64,000 nt of DNA, taken from positions 70,959,563-71,023,562 of the forward strand of contig NC_091013.1 in the NCBI RefSeq assembly GCF_041296385.1. The letters are read 5' to 3'. Under the pieces are notes generated by a model. It did no database searches and was not told the DNA's origin. It worked only from the letters and a program-made list of their open reading frames with translations. A program made the translations under genes and the position numbers. Source of the DNA: Aphelocoma coerulescens. Its lineage: Eukaryota; Chordata; Aves; Passeriformes; Corvidae. Shown piece after piece: positions 1 to 14,500 of the stretch (positions are counted from its first letter, which is position 1; each line of letters starts with the position of its first letter).

Positions 1-733
1 TTTACAGAAGCTGTAACTAAGATCAGGGCTCAGCTGTGACACAGCTGTTTCAAGCTGGATTGATGAGTCCCTCCCTGGCTTTTGCCACCTACCCAAACTT
101 TCCAGCACTAGCCTGCCTGACCTTTGTACCTGAACCTGTGCAGCTAGGCAGGGACCCTGCTGCAATCTCCCCTTCCACAAGTAGTTTTCAGCTAGCCCAG
201 GTCCCTGAACTGGTCTGGGTGTCTGTGCAAGCATCAAGTACCAACACCTCAGCCCTAGACAGATCAGTCTCAGAAGGCAAGAAACTGCTTTTAGACCAAC
301 AACTATTTTTCGTATCAGACTAGCAATCCTGATACAAGCAAAACATTGTCCTCACCTAAAACGAACAAAACCACGAAAATTAAAATACTGCTACTCATTT
401 TTCAATGAAAAAACACTAGATTTGTACAGAGAGGAAAAGAAAGAAGGAAGTCTGCTCAGGGAGAAAAGGAGCAGCAGCTTTCTTCTGTAAGTTTATGATA
501 AAACAGCAAACCTGTACACCTTCAAAATTACTAATCACAAATTTAGCTTCTACTGTGCACATTTAAGCCTGGAAAGTGTGGATGAACTACCCTGTAGCAA
601 GAAGAGTTTTTGCAATTGACATCTAGAGAAAGAACTCTGTGACTTAAAAATCAATATGACATGCAAAAAACCCCCCAAAACCTCAAACATATGCAGAAAT
701 ATGGAGTTGAACATATGTAAGATAAACACTTAC
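1..733 (-). other. BRCA2 intron 11, partial
   Basis: No exon-like segment, repeat or second gene is recognisable here. An open frame at 36-323 on the plus strand has no family resemblance and no splice context, so I treat it as chance. Confidence 0.7.
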
Positions 734-3700
734 CAAGTGAGTTGTTTTCCTCAAAGTGCCTCTTCCCAAAGGTCTTATTTTGGAAATTTTTATCCAGTCT
801 GCCACTGAAGGTCTGCGCAGCATTAATTTGTACTCCAGAAATGGAAGAACTGTCTTCCATAAAAGCTCTTGCACTTTCTACAGCCTCTACTTCCAAGTAA
901 GTTTTTGGATTTTGAAGATTAGTATTAATTTCTGCTTTAGCAGTATCACTGCACAAAATTGCTTCAGACTCTGCTTGTGACCTCAGATTCAACTCCCATT
1001 TTCCAAAAGACTCAGTCTCCTCTTGCTGAAAGTTCGTTTTAAATGATGTTAACTGCTTGTTTTTCTGATTGTATGGTGTGTGTTCACGCATTTTGATGTG
1101 GGAAGTGCTAGGAAAAGACTTCATTTCCTGAGGGCAGATGCTTTTAAAGTCAGAGTCTTGACTGCAGCTTTTTTCAGTTTTGAATTCTGAGATCACCTTA
1201 TCTGTTAAAGATTTTACATGCTGACCACCCTCTTTAATTGAACTAAGCTGATCTGTAGTGCAAAGCCCGCTACTCAAAAAATAATCAGATTCTTCTAAAA
1301 TTGCCTTTGCTTTTTGATAGGCATCTTTAGAGACTTTTACCTGCTTTCCACTTGCAGTGCTGAAGCCAAAAGCAGGATCTGAAATAATTTCTCTGCTGGT
1401 ATTTTCTTCCCCTTTTGATGACACTACCTCCATTTTCCTAGGAAGTACTTCAGCGTGCATTTTAGACTTTTCTACATCTTCCTCAACTAAAAATGCTTCT
1501 TCATGTGATGAATGATTACCTTCCATTTCAAAAAAGAGTTGTCTAGCTTTCTTGAGTGACTCTTCTGAAAGCTGTACAGGCTTTCCACTTGCTGTACTAA
1601 AAAGTCCAAAATTGCTTGTAGAAGCACCTGCTGGCTTTATCTGCTTATCTGGAACAGACAAGTGCCCTAAAAGCTTAATACTCTGCTCAAAGTGTTGCTT
1701 CTGAGAATTTGAAACAGACTTTGCATCTGCAGATGTGCTTCTTTCTTGGTGACAATTTTCATTAGAACTTGCATTTACTTTAATAAATTGGGACGTGGCT
1801 GAATTAACTTCTTTGCTTGTTGTAGCATTAAAAAATTTAGCAGAATTAGGACACTCAGTGTGAAGGACTATAGATGAACTTCTAGCAATTTCTGTTTGAT
1901 TGGTTCTTGACTTAGGCTCAATTTCATATTTTACAGCTTCACTGCAGTCTTCTCGAAACATTTGTCTGACTCTTGCTAATGAACTTTCTGAAACAGACAC
2001 TGCTTTCCCTTTTGCTGTGCTAAACATGGTTTGTTTCGGATCACCCTTTTGCTTTTCAACATTAAGTGTTGTTTCTTTTAACCTGTTAAACTTCATTTCC
2101 TTTTCAGGAAGACTGACCAGTGACTGGTTTTGGCAAGCACTAACCATAGTGTCTGTGAAGCAATTTTTATCAGCAGCAGGTTCATTTAAATGTTCTAAGT
2201 CGAATTCCTTACTGTCACCATTCGTGTAAGAGCAGCTACTTTTTGAATCTAAGAGGAGTGATTGATCAGCTTTACTGTTGCTCTCCTCAACAAATAAAGT
2301 ATTTTTTGTATCTCCAGGCACACAGTTGTCTTCAAGGTCACTTGGTACCTTCAATAAATGCAGAGATGCAGAAGAGTGCACAGGAAAATCATCTGTGTTT
2401 TCTGAATCATCCCTCTTTCTTGGTGAGTAGTCCACTTTTTTCTCTGCAAGCAATTTTCCATCTTCAGACGAACAAGTTCTACTTAAAGCGTCACTCTTCT
2501 GTCCTCTAAGGGATTCCAATTCTGACTTTCCAGGTCTGACATCAGCTTTTTTATGCACACGTGAGGTTACCAAACTTTTTTCACAAGTTTCACCTAGATC
2601 AACAAATGTATCTACTTTAGCAGGATCAAGAATCGCAGCATGTTTAATAGGACTGCTCTCTATCACCTGATTAAACTGAGCTCCAGGTCCTTCAGGAACA
2701 AACTTTTCGTTGAAATTAAGTTTTTCTGAGTCAATACATAAATCACAGTCTTTAACACAGTTTTTACCACATTTCCTTTTCTTGATGAGATTCTCAAAAT
2801 TGTCATTATGTTCCTTTCCTACATTAATATCTGCAAAAAACTTTTCCGCTTTGGCCAAAAATCCATCAGCAATTGCTATTTTCTTGCCACTAGCAGTATG
2901 AAAACCAGTCGGATAACTCCCTTGCACTTCACTTTCCCCCACGTTTACCTCTTGTTCAAGAGGTGTTTGATAATGATGGTAAGAAGCTATTGTTATTCTG
3001 CTTTCATTCACTAGCAGGTTCTTATCATGGGTGGTGTCTTCTTCCACATTTTTACAGGTTTTTTTTTCTTCATCAGAGTTCTCCAAAACATTTACATCTC
3101 TTTCTCCACACTGTACACTGAACAAGGGCAGAGAATGATCCAAAGCTGCATCAGGAATGGATATATCACCATCAGCTGGAGTTTGAAGTTTTGGTGACAA
3201 ACATTCATCTTCCTTTCTGCCTTCTCCTTTGTGGTTAGGAGACTGGTTTTCCATTTCAAATGACATATTTAAACTGTGTTCTGCAGTCATAACTGCATCT
3301 TCTAGACATGCTACATCTAATGAGTTGTCTAGCAAACTGCCTTCCTCATCTCCTTGATTTAAAAATTGCTTGGAAGTTTTATAATTCTGCTTATGATTTT
3401 TAGTGGATAATAGGCCATTGATAACACTAATATTACTCAAACTAACATTTTCAGTATTATTTACTGATATTTTTGTCTTAATTTCCGTATTTTCCTTAAA
3501 AGCTGTACTAGTATTTTTCTCATTTTTATTCTGTGCATGGTAGGAAACAGAACCTGTGTGGGAAACTGCATTTGTGCTTTTGAAATCTGGAACACGAACA
3601 GCTTTTTCTTTGCTTCCTTTTGTCAGGCATCTGAAAAAATTACTGTCAGAAGACATAGATCCATTTGAATTGTGACATCTAGTACCAGTTTCAGATACAA

Positions 3701-5509
3701 ACAAATAGTTATCATCATCCAAGTCTCTGAAGAGCTCTGCAGATCTACTCAAAGCTGCCCTTGAAATATTTATTTTTTTACCTCCAGCTGAAGTAAAGCC
3801 TATGAAATTAGAAAAGCTGTCCTGCTTAGCTACGGGAAAGCTCTCATCAGATCTTCTACTTTCATTTATGTCTAAATTAGTAAAAGTAACCTTTTTGTTA
3901 TTTTCATGGAAAACCACTGCATTTTCTTTTTCATTTTTCACCACTTCAGAGCCTTCATTTGTGTTTTCCTCCTGACAATACTTGCCCTTTTTTACTTGAT
4001 TTTCAGATTTAAAAGTGCTACAAAACTCCACATCTTTCCTTGTTTCAGAAATATTTTCTACATTCTTTATTCCATGTATTTCTTCAGTTCCTAATTCTTG
4101 CAAGCCATGACTTTGTACTGTGTTACTTTGCTTTCTAAACTGTGTAAATTCAAACTGACTACCTGTTTCTTCCAAGATACTAGAAAGTTCAGCAATTTCA
4201 GCTTCTTGGCTTGCTGTCAAGGTTTGATTTGCTTCTTGCAAGGCTTGTGGAGTTCTAGGAAAGCTTTTACACAAGCCAACTTTATGTGGAATAAACTGTG
4301 TGTGCATGGGTTCAAGAAAACTTGCCTGTGAATCACCTAAATCAGATAAATCAGATAAATTACTGCCCAACTTGCTTTTTGAATCTGAGAATAATGTATT
4401 TTCCTTTTTAACTTGATTTGAAAAGTTTCTGACTGTTTCCATGGAAGAGGCTTCAAAGCATTCATTTTCAATATCTTTGAACAGCATTCTGCCTTTTGCT
4501 ATACTGGCTTCAGAGAATTTAATCTGCTTATTGGAAGCAGTCTGAAAGCCACTGAAGCCCAGATTCAAACTGCATGCATTAAGAATCACGGATGATTCTG
4601 CTTTACACTTTAGGTTCTTGTCTGGCTTTTTGCTGGAATACATAGGTGCTACTTGTTTATCTTCGGCAGAAATTACTTCATTTAAAGAACTATTATTTAC
4701 ACCATCTAATAATTCTTTAGAAATGTCTACAGCTACATTACTGAATGCATCTGCATGAGCACTTTTGTTGTTTTCAGCTGGCTTTGGGTCTTCATTGTTG
4801 GCTACATCCTCTGAAAAGGCAGCTGCATCTGTCTCCTCTGCTTGTTTTAATCCAGTATTGTCATTTTCTGAGCAATTTATTCCCAAAAGTCTGTGTACTT
4901 CTCTACAGTCAGCTCCTGACCTCTGGTCTGTAGCATGCCTTTTACCAGGTGATAATTTATTGCAACAGTCACTACTGACTCCAGTCATGCCGAAGTTGAT
5001 ATGACATGAAGCATTATGGGAAATGCTGTTTGTCATGGATATAGAGTCACTGTGCATATCAACCAAGAGTTCCTTGTCCCTGTGAGAAGACCCAAGCTCT
5101 TTCAGGCTCTGAGATACAGCAGCTCCATCATCCACATTAGCACTCATGTCCTTATCTTCTTCACTTTTCCCTAAAGAACAGCTTTTAGGGAGAAATCTGG
5201 AACGCTTTCTTGCCATTAGGCATGCTGAAGTCAGAACTTTACGTTTTATATTTGAAATAATCTCACTATTTAAAGAATTTGTTGTGTCTTCTTTCAGTGT
5301 ATTAGATACTTCTAAGCATTTTATTGATGTAGCAGGTTGATCCTGTCTTGCATTTTCCCCCAAGTCTGCCAGGTCTTGTTGTCTCAGCCTATCACTGAAG
5401 GAATTATTGGCTGAGTTATCCATTATATCCATTTTTAAAGTAGAAGTGCTGAAGTTCTTTGTCCTGGTATTTGATTCCAAATGCTTTCTGTCAGAAGGAA
5501 GAAAATGGT
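734..5509 (-). CDS. BRCA2: BRCA2 exon 11 (BRC-repeat exon)
   Basis: This giant exon has 4776 bases and 1592 codons (human 4932), phase 1 to 1. The acceptor is TCTCTTGCAG and the donor is CTTG then GTAAGT. It carries six BRC repeats with an FxxA RAD51-binding core and one decayed repeat; placed by position they are BRC1, 2, 4, 6, 7 and 8. Between repeats the sequence is serine-, lysine- and glutamate-rich and probably disordered. An open frame without stops over this length and the BRC core motifs make the call certain. Confidence 0.99.
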
Positions 5510-8500
5510 CTGCAAGAGAAGACATTACAAAGAAAAATGTGAATAAATTTATTCAAACAAATGTAGATTCAGATTTTCACAAAATTTCGACTGATTAGAT
5601 CATTTCTACACAAGCTTAACAACAGAATCCAAAGGATCACTTTTGTTTTCAAATGCGAACGCCTTGACAAGGCTGGAGGTCTGTTTAACCTAATTATGTT
5701 CTAACAGTCAGAAACAAGAGTTGGCTGCAGTTAATGCTACAAGGTGAAAAATAAAAAAAAAGTTTTTAGTTGTAAAGAAATTTGAAAAGATGGGCTTCAA
5801 CTCCTTATGTCTCAACATAAGGATTTGTTTCAAATTTAATGTACTTCAACTCCTAATATAAAGTAATTCTAGCAAGAACAACAGCTTCTAAAAGTAGGAG
5901 CATGTGCTTGCTTTCATTATATTGTTTTTTAAAGTATTTTGTGGTTTTAGGAAGAAACAGATGTAGAGTCTTAAAGCACTTAATTCTAGAAAACTAACTA
6001 TACACCTTTACGATTCTTTACGATCACTTAAAAGTTATCAACTCAGACAGAATGGCCCTTGACACTACAGATGTATAACCAGCATTGACAAAGATAAATA
6101 ACTGTCAATTAGAATAATGGCTCTGGGTGGAAGTTTCTATTCCAGAAAAGGAATAATAATCCTTATCACTATATAACAGAACAATCCCATACACTGATTC
6201 CCAATTGCACAGCTACTTTTCCACAAACACAAGGTTTTACATGATTTATCTGAAACATTTACATGAAAGGTTCATAACAAATAATGAATCATCCACAAAC
6301 GATGAAAAGCTTAATTATATACCTTGCTCAACATCACTGGCCACCTGACAGCCTCTAAACTTGCATGAATCAGATTCCGAATGTGGTAATACAGTATGAA
6401 TAGGTGATTCAGAGGTTACTTCTTTTTGTATTTTTTCTTCTTGATACAGTAAAGTATTATTAATTCTATAAATAAATCTTTTGGATCTCTTTCTCAAGCT
6501 GGGTAACATCTTCAGGCTTTTAAAACCAGACTTTGTTAGAGTATTTTCACTATTTATTAAATGTAGGTCATAGTTATCTGGAGATGCGGCATTACACACA
6601 AGTGGGTGAGACAGAACATCAGTTATGACCGATTTAGAAGTTGCTTTTAAATGCTTGGAAAAGTTGCCACTGTAGACTACAGAATATTCAGTGACATTTG
6701 TATGTTCAATTAAAAAAGAATTACAGTTTAAGAAGCTCATTTTGGAAACCTCAGCTGCACATCCTTTTACTAACTCTGGCTCTTGAACACTCAACGACAC
6801 AGATTTTACTGGAGTTATTTCTGATGTTGGGTTGTTCTCAGTGTTTTTCATTTCATGGCATTTTTCTGCCAAATTGACACTCAACAGCTTTTGTGCTTTT
6901 ATCAAGCCTGAAGTGTTCAGTAAAGATGTTTCCACAGCATCATCCTTGGCCATTAGTACTGACTTTTCTTGTAAGTCACAGGGTGGAGAGCCACATACAG
7001 ACATCTCCAGGTGAGTTACATCAAGATCAGACAAGTTCAGCTGAGACCACTGGCTTGATGGAGACTGCACACGTTCTTTCACAGGCCTCTCAATCTCAAA
7101 GGACTTGTGTGTTCTATAATCACGCACATCTCCTGTGTTCCTAAGTGACTCCAATTCCTTTTCGTGTCCTATTAAACAGCCATCTTTACCATCTCCCATA
7201 TCTTCACTGGTGTTTTGGAGTAAAGAACCATTCTTTCCAGTAGAGTGGCTGTTTTCAGTCCAGCTATTTGTTTTGATTTCATGTGAAATGCCAGTCTTTC
7301 TTCTATTAGGCTGCTCAGAGGGAACATCCCCCTTTTCTTGTGTTTTATCTGGATTTATCTCATATTTCTCTACTGCATCCAGAGCAAGTGGCATCAGCAG
7401 AAGAGTTCCACTGGACTTAGCTGGCATGCTGAATGTGTCCTCAAAGCTATCCATCTCACCAAGTAAGCCATCTAACACCTCCAATTCTAAAGAGTTTAGA
7501 GAAGATGAAGAGAGGAAAAGAAGTAAGAAATTAAGCTTTAGAAAATAACTTGGGAACAGTATTGATAAGTAGAGCTTTCAATTTGATAGTCATTACCTTT
7601 ACTCAGGAGTGAGCTGGTAAAGATAAAACTAAGCAGCTGTTAGAGGAGACAGGAGGCAAAGGAATACATGTAAATGCCCTGGCCTCCCGAGCTCCGTGGT
7701 GGTTAAAGTTGCCAAGATGAAACCTAGCTGTCTCAAAAGAGCATTTTTTCCCCTACAGACAGAGAATGAGTAGTAAATTTGACAAGATAAATGTTTCAAT
7801 TTTTTTCTTCCAAAATTTATACCTGATTGTAGGTACCAGACATGTTAAGAGCTGCCTATGGTGATCTGTAACTGGCAGCTAAAGCTATATATAGACATAT
7901 ATAATCTTATATAAAGATTAATTTATTGTCTTCTACTATGAATAAAATAGTATAGTATCTAGAAAGATCTAGAAATATTCTCAATCTTTTAATTGATAAG
8001 GAAGCTTTTACGTAGTTCCATGATTGGAACAAATATTAGAAAAATAATGAGAATTTTTTGATTGTGTTTAGAAACAACATGCAATGGGGAAAAAATAACT
8101 CAAACCCTCCTTTGTAGAGCTTATACATGCCAAATAAAAACATTACCTTCTCAAATGTATGAAATGAGACCCACTTATCAGAACAGTCCACATTCAAAAA
8201 TATAGCTAGATTTCACTTGCAGAATACTTTTTAAACCTTTTTCATATCAAAGAAATCATAATGAAGTACTTAGAAAACATCAGGGTCCTCTGTCTTCTCT
8301 AGGCACATAACCAATGGTTCAACTTTTTCCATAAGCTTTTTTTAGGTACAATTTCTTTAATTTACAACTCTATAACTTTCCCTACTAGAACTTTTAAATA
8401 GCCTAATATCCAATATTTTCCATCTGGAAGCCCACTGAACATTTCCCAGTACTTGGTCACACACATCCAATTATTTGTAATACATCCATTATGGGTTCAT

Positions 8501-11500
8501 GCTGACATTGTAGACACAGAAAGTTACTCATTCTCTTTACTTCCTATTTTTTGCCTGCGTGGCAAATGGCATCTCAAAAAGAAGAAACTGTAACACTACA
8601 GATTGAGTGTACAGGTAGGTAATTTTCCTTTACTGAAATAGGTTCCTCTGAAGCAACTTCTGTGTCCATATTCTTTAGTCCTGTGGTAACTTGTCAGTAG
8701 AACTTTCTAAAAAGACACAGCTTATTTCTTCTTACTTAAACAAGAGACATTACCTTTTACGATTAAAGAAAACAAGGATTATCTGAAAGACTGTACAGAT
8801 ACTGTCTGTACACTGAATAGTCTCACTCCAGAGAGAAACAAAGATCAAGGGAATTCATTTTGACTTCTAAACTCACTGGAGGGCAATATTATTTGATGGT
8901 TTGATATATTATGATCTCTCTTATTTTCTTTAACTGAAATAAAATGTATGCCTAATAAAACTTACTGTACTTTACGATCATACAACACTATTTCAGAGAA
9001 AACCAACACCTGAAAGGTACAAATGTGGAAGATTGAGGTGTCCTTTTTTCACGTGGCATCTTCAAATGCCAAATTAATTACTATCAAAAAGGGAATACAT
9101 AGGAAAAGGGAAACATCTGCAAGTTATTTGAAACTCTAAGCCAAATGGTTTTCTTCTCGCTCTTATTTTTCTCAGACATTGTTTTAACTGGTTTTCTCTA
9201 CTGTAGTATGCAATGTAATACGACCTACTGGAACACAGACCAAGACATTCATTTGTCCTTAATTTCTAAAACTTTTTTACTAATTACTTCAATACATTTA
9301 CTACCAAATACATTCTTCTCAGCACATAGGAACCTACAATATGAAAACAGTAAGCCTAACACTGCAAGCAACAATGCTTCCTGACCCCAGCATTCTCAGC
9401 CCTCCTTATCGAATTCTAAACTGATTCTTTCACGGTTCTTACATGTACCACCAAACACTATTTTTAAGGCAGTCCATTCAATTCAGATAAGGAGGTATAC
9501 AATCCTAAGGATATAATGTCCTGTCTAGCCCACGTGAATCCCTACGGCACCCTTTTACACCCATGCATGCCGAACAAATTTCTGGTAATAATCTCCCCTT
9601 CTGCCATCATTTCTCAACTCAAAAAAATAAAAAAACCTCCCACTGGAATGTACACTTCCACTTGTTCACTAACATGGTCTAAAAACACAGAATGAAAACA
9701 TTTTTTCCCTTGTCTTGTATATTTTCTGCATTCATTTAAGAAAAGCTAAAAACATTCTTTTTTCCTAAAGATTTTGTCACATTTTGAACTACCTATTTTG
9801 AATGGGTGAAGTAAATGAAGAAAGAATGCAGCAAGATCAAAAAACAAGCTCACCCTGCTGAGGTGAAACTTCATGATAAAGTTAGGCCTACTCAATAGCT
9901 AGAAGCAGTAGTCTTGCTCCCCCTTGAGCCTGTACCATTTTTCTCTCTCAGCTCTCCCACAGTCTCACCTCTCCAGCTGCAGTGAACACACTTCACAGTA
10001 CTAATCTGGTTGTTGTCCAGTGGCACCGTAATCTGACTTTCATAGTTTAACCAGGACACTGATTTAATACACTCCCTTTTTTAAGGCTAGAATCAATTCA
10101 GGGACTGAGAGTACACAGCTGGCAGAACAAACAAGCACTAACAACAGCCCAAAACACAAAATGTAGTTTTAGCCTCAGAGTTCCTTCACAGAATACTCAT
10201 TAGGTAAAGCATTAATGCATACCCAAATCTTTGATGTCATCTTCAGCATTTAGCTTTACTGGCTCTGGTACAGACAGCATACTTGCATCGCTTATCCCAG
10301 GACATTCATCATGCTTGGAAAAATAGTTGTGCAAAATCTGCAAACCAAAGACAAAAGCTGTTATATTATGTACCAATAAGCTCTGTCAAGGACAGAACTC
10401 TAAACATTTACTGCAGTACCAGACTAATGCTCCATCTCTTAAAATGAAATATAACATTTTCACAGGTACACGTGAAAAACAAATAGGCAGATAATCCCCA
10501 CTTTTGATGCAAATCAGGTTCCATTCTACAGTCACCTTAAGGGCAGTGAATGGGTTCAGCAGTTTACTGTAAGCCTCTCAAAAAGGGAACAATGGAGATA
10601 TGAGAAAGGACAAAGACGTTCTGCTTTTTTTCACTTGTAACGGTTTGTTAACTGTGAAGTTTCAGGTCGTTAAGGATCAAACTTAAATTTGTAATTGAAT
10701 CCTTTTAGTGCCATCCTTGGTTTTCAGTCTCAATAATCATTCAGCTTTCTCAATAATCATTTCAGCTTTCACACAGAGTAAAATTACAATTATGCAAGAA
10801 CTCTCCTGACCACTATCAAAAGACTGAAATGAAAACTCAATTTCAACTCTTGATTGTAGTGGTTGAGAGCAAGAGGTTATTCCCAGACAGTAACTTCCAA
10901 AAGTTTGACAGAAGTAGGAAAAAACCAGACAAACCAATCCTCAGATAAGTAGCATAATTCAGTTCCTAGGTTTGATTTCGCTCTCAATAATACTGAGTGC
11001 AGCTGAAGCCAAGTTGTTTGTGGAGGGGGGAAGGGTTGGTTTGTTTTTTCTTTTAATAAACACAGCAAAAAATATTTCTCAGAGAGGGTTATTTGTGAAA
11101 ACACATTCTATACCCATATACTGCAAATTTAGTTTTGTGAGAAGTAACTTTTTTAAAAACAGCCAGATAGGAGAGCTTAAACTGAAAACGACAGAATTTT
11201 TTCTTCTTGGCTCAAGGCATGTAAACATGTAACCAAATAGCTTAACTGAAATTAAAGAACAACATAGCTCTTAGAACTACTTACTCTATCAACTTTTCCA
11301 TCCTGTTGCTTTGCTCCAGAAATAGAATCATTCTCTCTAGCTTTAGAAGAAAGACAGATAAGTCAATTTATTTTCTCCCAAGTGATCTGCTGACTGTGTT
11401 CAAATACAGCTGTGTTTTGGGATGGTTTCATTGGATTATTTTAAATGCCACTCAATTCTGTAAATAAAAAAACCTACTAAAAACTGAAAGTTCTAGCTAA

Positions 11501-14500
11501 AAAGTCATACAGATGAGGCTGAAGGACAGTGTACAAAAGCAGTTTTGTAACAGCACAAACCACCCCAAATCACAGGTTATGGTTTCTGCTATGTTTCCTT
11601 AAAACAGCACTGCCACTCCCCTTTCAAACAGTTATTTATGGCACTACTCCCCCTTTTCTTCTGTCCAAAGATCCGGATGAGATCTTCAAGCCTGTCAGGA
11701 ATTTGGGTTTTTTCCCCACTTCCTCCCAAAATAGCAGTACTATCTTTGCTTTTGTTACAGAATGAGAACGTGAACCCTATTTTTAAAACGCCTGAAGAGC
11801 AGTATATTAAAATGTTTCATAGACATAGCACACAGGTGGCAGTAGGCAGAGAGTATAATATCACTAGTATAAAATACTAGGCTTATCCAAGACATGGGAG
11901 AATGAGAGCTCAAACCACAGCTCATCTCCCAGGACATCATCATTAAGGTATGGATACTTCTGCCAGCCTTTCTTTTCAGCTCACACCTTTCTGGACCAAA
12001 GAACACCCAAAATGGCCAAACTCAATAGCCTTGTGAATGGTACCACCCCCTTCCTCCCAAAAGAGATTCCCAGTTCCAGCATTCATTCTTAATATGCTTC
12101 ATATGCTCTATAGAGTGATAGTTTACCAACATGACAAAGAGCGATGTCAGGAGCTAAGGAGACACATCCAGGTTTTCCCATTTTCTCAAGAATTTTCATC
12201 AACAAATCATACAGTCAAATTTCATTTTGCTTATCATATGCTAATGAAATCTCACTTTCTCCAACACCTTAGGTTGAGGCTTGATGTTTATCATCACTGT
12301 TGGTTACCACTGAAGCAATTATCACCCACTCATTCTCATTCACAGCTCTGCTGACACAGCTGTTTGTGCAGCTGTGCAGTAAATGAGCTCCAGGAATTGC
12401 CCTGTCCAAACAACCCAGGAAATACCAACCCAGGAGCTCGGGTCTTCAATTGGATGAGTATCCCAGTCTCTCTCGCTGGATTGATATGATGGCAGGCACA
12501 GTGAGAGTGGTTAAAAATGCTGAAGGCAACACTGCTGGTGGGAGGTTTACTCAGCAGGCCACCTCCTCACACTTCATAAACAAACCCATTTAACTTAGCC
12601 CAATAGTTTCTAGTTTTGTGATAAGACAAAGCAAACATTATCTAATCCTCTTCCTATGCTTTGCTATGTTATTTCTAAATTTATATTCCCTAACCCCTCA
12701 GACAAAGAAAGAAAACTTCTGAAAAGTTTTCTGTTTAGAGCTGCATTATCTAAAGTCACCCACTAAGCATCTCTGTAAGAATTTTGTCTTTTTTTAGTTA
12801 AAAAACCAAACAGTTCGTACTACTGAGTGAACTTCCAGTGTCAAACCCAGTTTTTAACCCTTAGCAATTGGTCATTTTTAGAAATACCTATTATCACTGT
12901 TTCACCAAGGGTAGGAGGTGTGGCTAAAGAACTTGACCAGGACATATCTGGATCCACTTCTGCTCCCAGACTTTCAGAAATACATTTTGGAGTTCTGACC
13001 TAGAAATACATTTAACAATCATATATGTAATTTCTATGCCAAATTCTAAATGTACAACTCAGGAAAAGGAGATAAAATGCATGAATAAAATCTCTACCTC
13101 TGAAAGTTTTGGTGTGCAAAACAAGCTTCCATGTGGTCCTAAAAAACATTATGTAAAAAGGACATTAAACAGTAACTAAAAAATGAAGATTTTTATCTAG
13201 AGATATAAAATATTTTGTAGAACCAAAAACCAAAGTACAAAAATACAAACCAGGGATATTATTTCTCTGAGGTGTTCTGTAAGTATTCCTTAAAATAGCT
13301 GGACTGCAAAACAAAATTAAAATCAAAATATTAATTGTACCTCTCAATTTCTGAAAATAATTGAATATTTCAAACATGACATCTATTACCTTTTCCATTA
13401 TTTTTTTTCTTTGCACATGGTTATTTCCCTGACTAGATAAAACACGGATTTCTCCTAACCATCAGTCAATATTTTAAACATTACTGTAAGTCTACTGTAA
13501 ACTGTAAAATGTTTCGTTTGAGAAATATTTTAATTTTCAGTGATTATTTGTCTGACAAGTAATAAATTTCAATGTAATAATATGCTGTATGAAACTAGGG
13601 AAATTGGCTTAACTGATTTTAATCACATAACTAGTTCAACTCTTCTTATAATCAGCATGAGTACTTTGATAAAATTTATCTGAAATACAAACATTTAAGT
13701 GTCAAAATCAAGGCTATTATTAAAAAAACCTCAGTAAATATTATCAACAGCTTTACTACTTGAGAAGCACACGATACATTGCTACTACTCTTTCTTTTGA
13801 TGTTGAGGATTTGGAAAGCTGAAATAATGTTAAAAAATTATGTATTCCAGCTGTGAAAGAGTAGAAAAACAGGAAGAAAAATCACCTGAAAGCAAGGACA
13901 TTTTCAAAATTAGCTAGTGTTTCATTTTCAACTCACTTAGCAACCTACAAGTATCATAAACTTATCAGACATACAAGATTATTCACTGCTCTTAAGAAGT
14001 TCAACAGTCAAATATGGTGGGTTAAATACTGCTTTTTGCTTAAGGTCCAGCTTATTTTCTATTTGTGTTGAATGACTTAGCATACCTAGCAGTGAGGCAG
14101 TTGTGGCAGGTACCAGGAGGAGAAGAAAGTATTTCATTTTCTTGGTCTATTTTTCTTCTTGTATTACTTGGGCTTATCAAATTCTCTCTATCTACAACAT
14201 AGAATATAATAATCAACACAATTTTGCAAAACTCCAGGTAACAGTTTCAATTTTGATGTTTAAAACCAAGCTTTCAAAAAAAAAAAACAACCAAAAAAAC
14301 CAACCCAACCCAAAAAAACCACTCAAAGAACCCCCAAAAAACCCCCAAACCCCAATGTTAATTTCTGTTCTAGTATCTTAAATATGTTCAGATTTTATAT
14401 CCAAGCAGTGCTTCAAATGTTGTACTATAAAATGTTTTTATCAAACATGTTTCAAATGCACAGCCAAAAAGACCCCTCATTATGTCACTTTATTCTCTTG

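Larger units (their letters stand above)
7487..12887 (-). other. BRCA2 introns 7, 8 and 9
   Basis: The span holds intron 9 (7487-10222), intron 8 (10338-11284) and intron 7 (11341-12887), interrupted by exons 9 and 8. All are AT-rich. I see no repeat family or RNA gene. Confidence 0.75.

Noticed and set aside
13165..13416. Minus-strand frame containing BRCA2 exon 5 as a larger 83-codon gene
   Set aside because: Only the 53 bases of exon 5 (13251-13303) carry BRCA2 sequence and fit the phase; the rest is intron.
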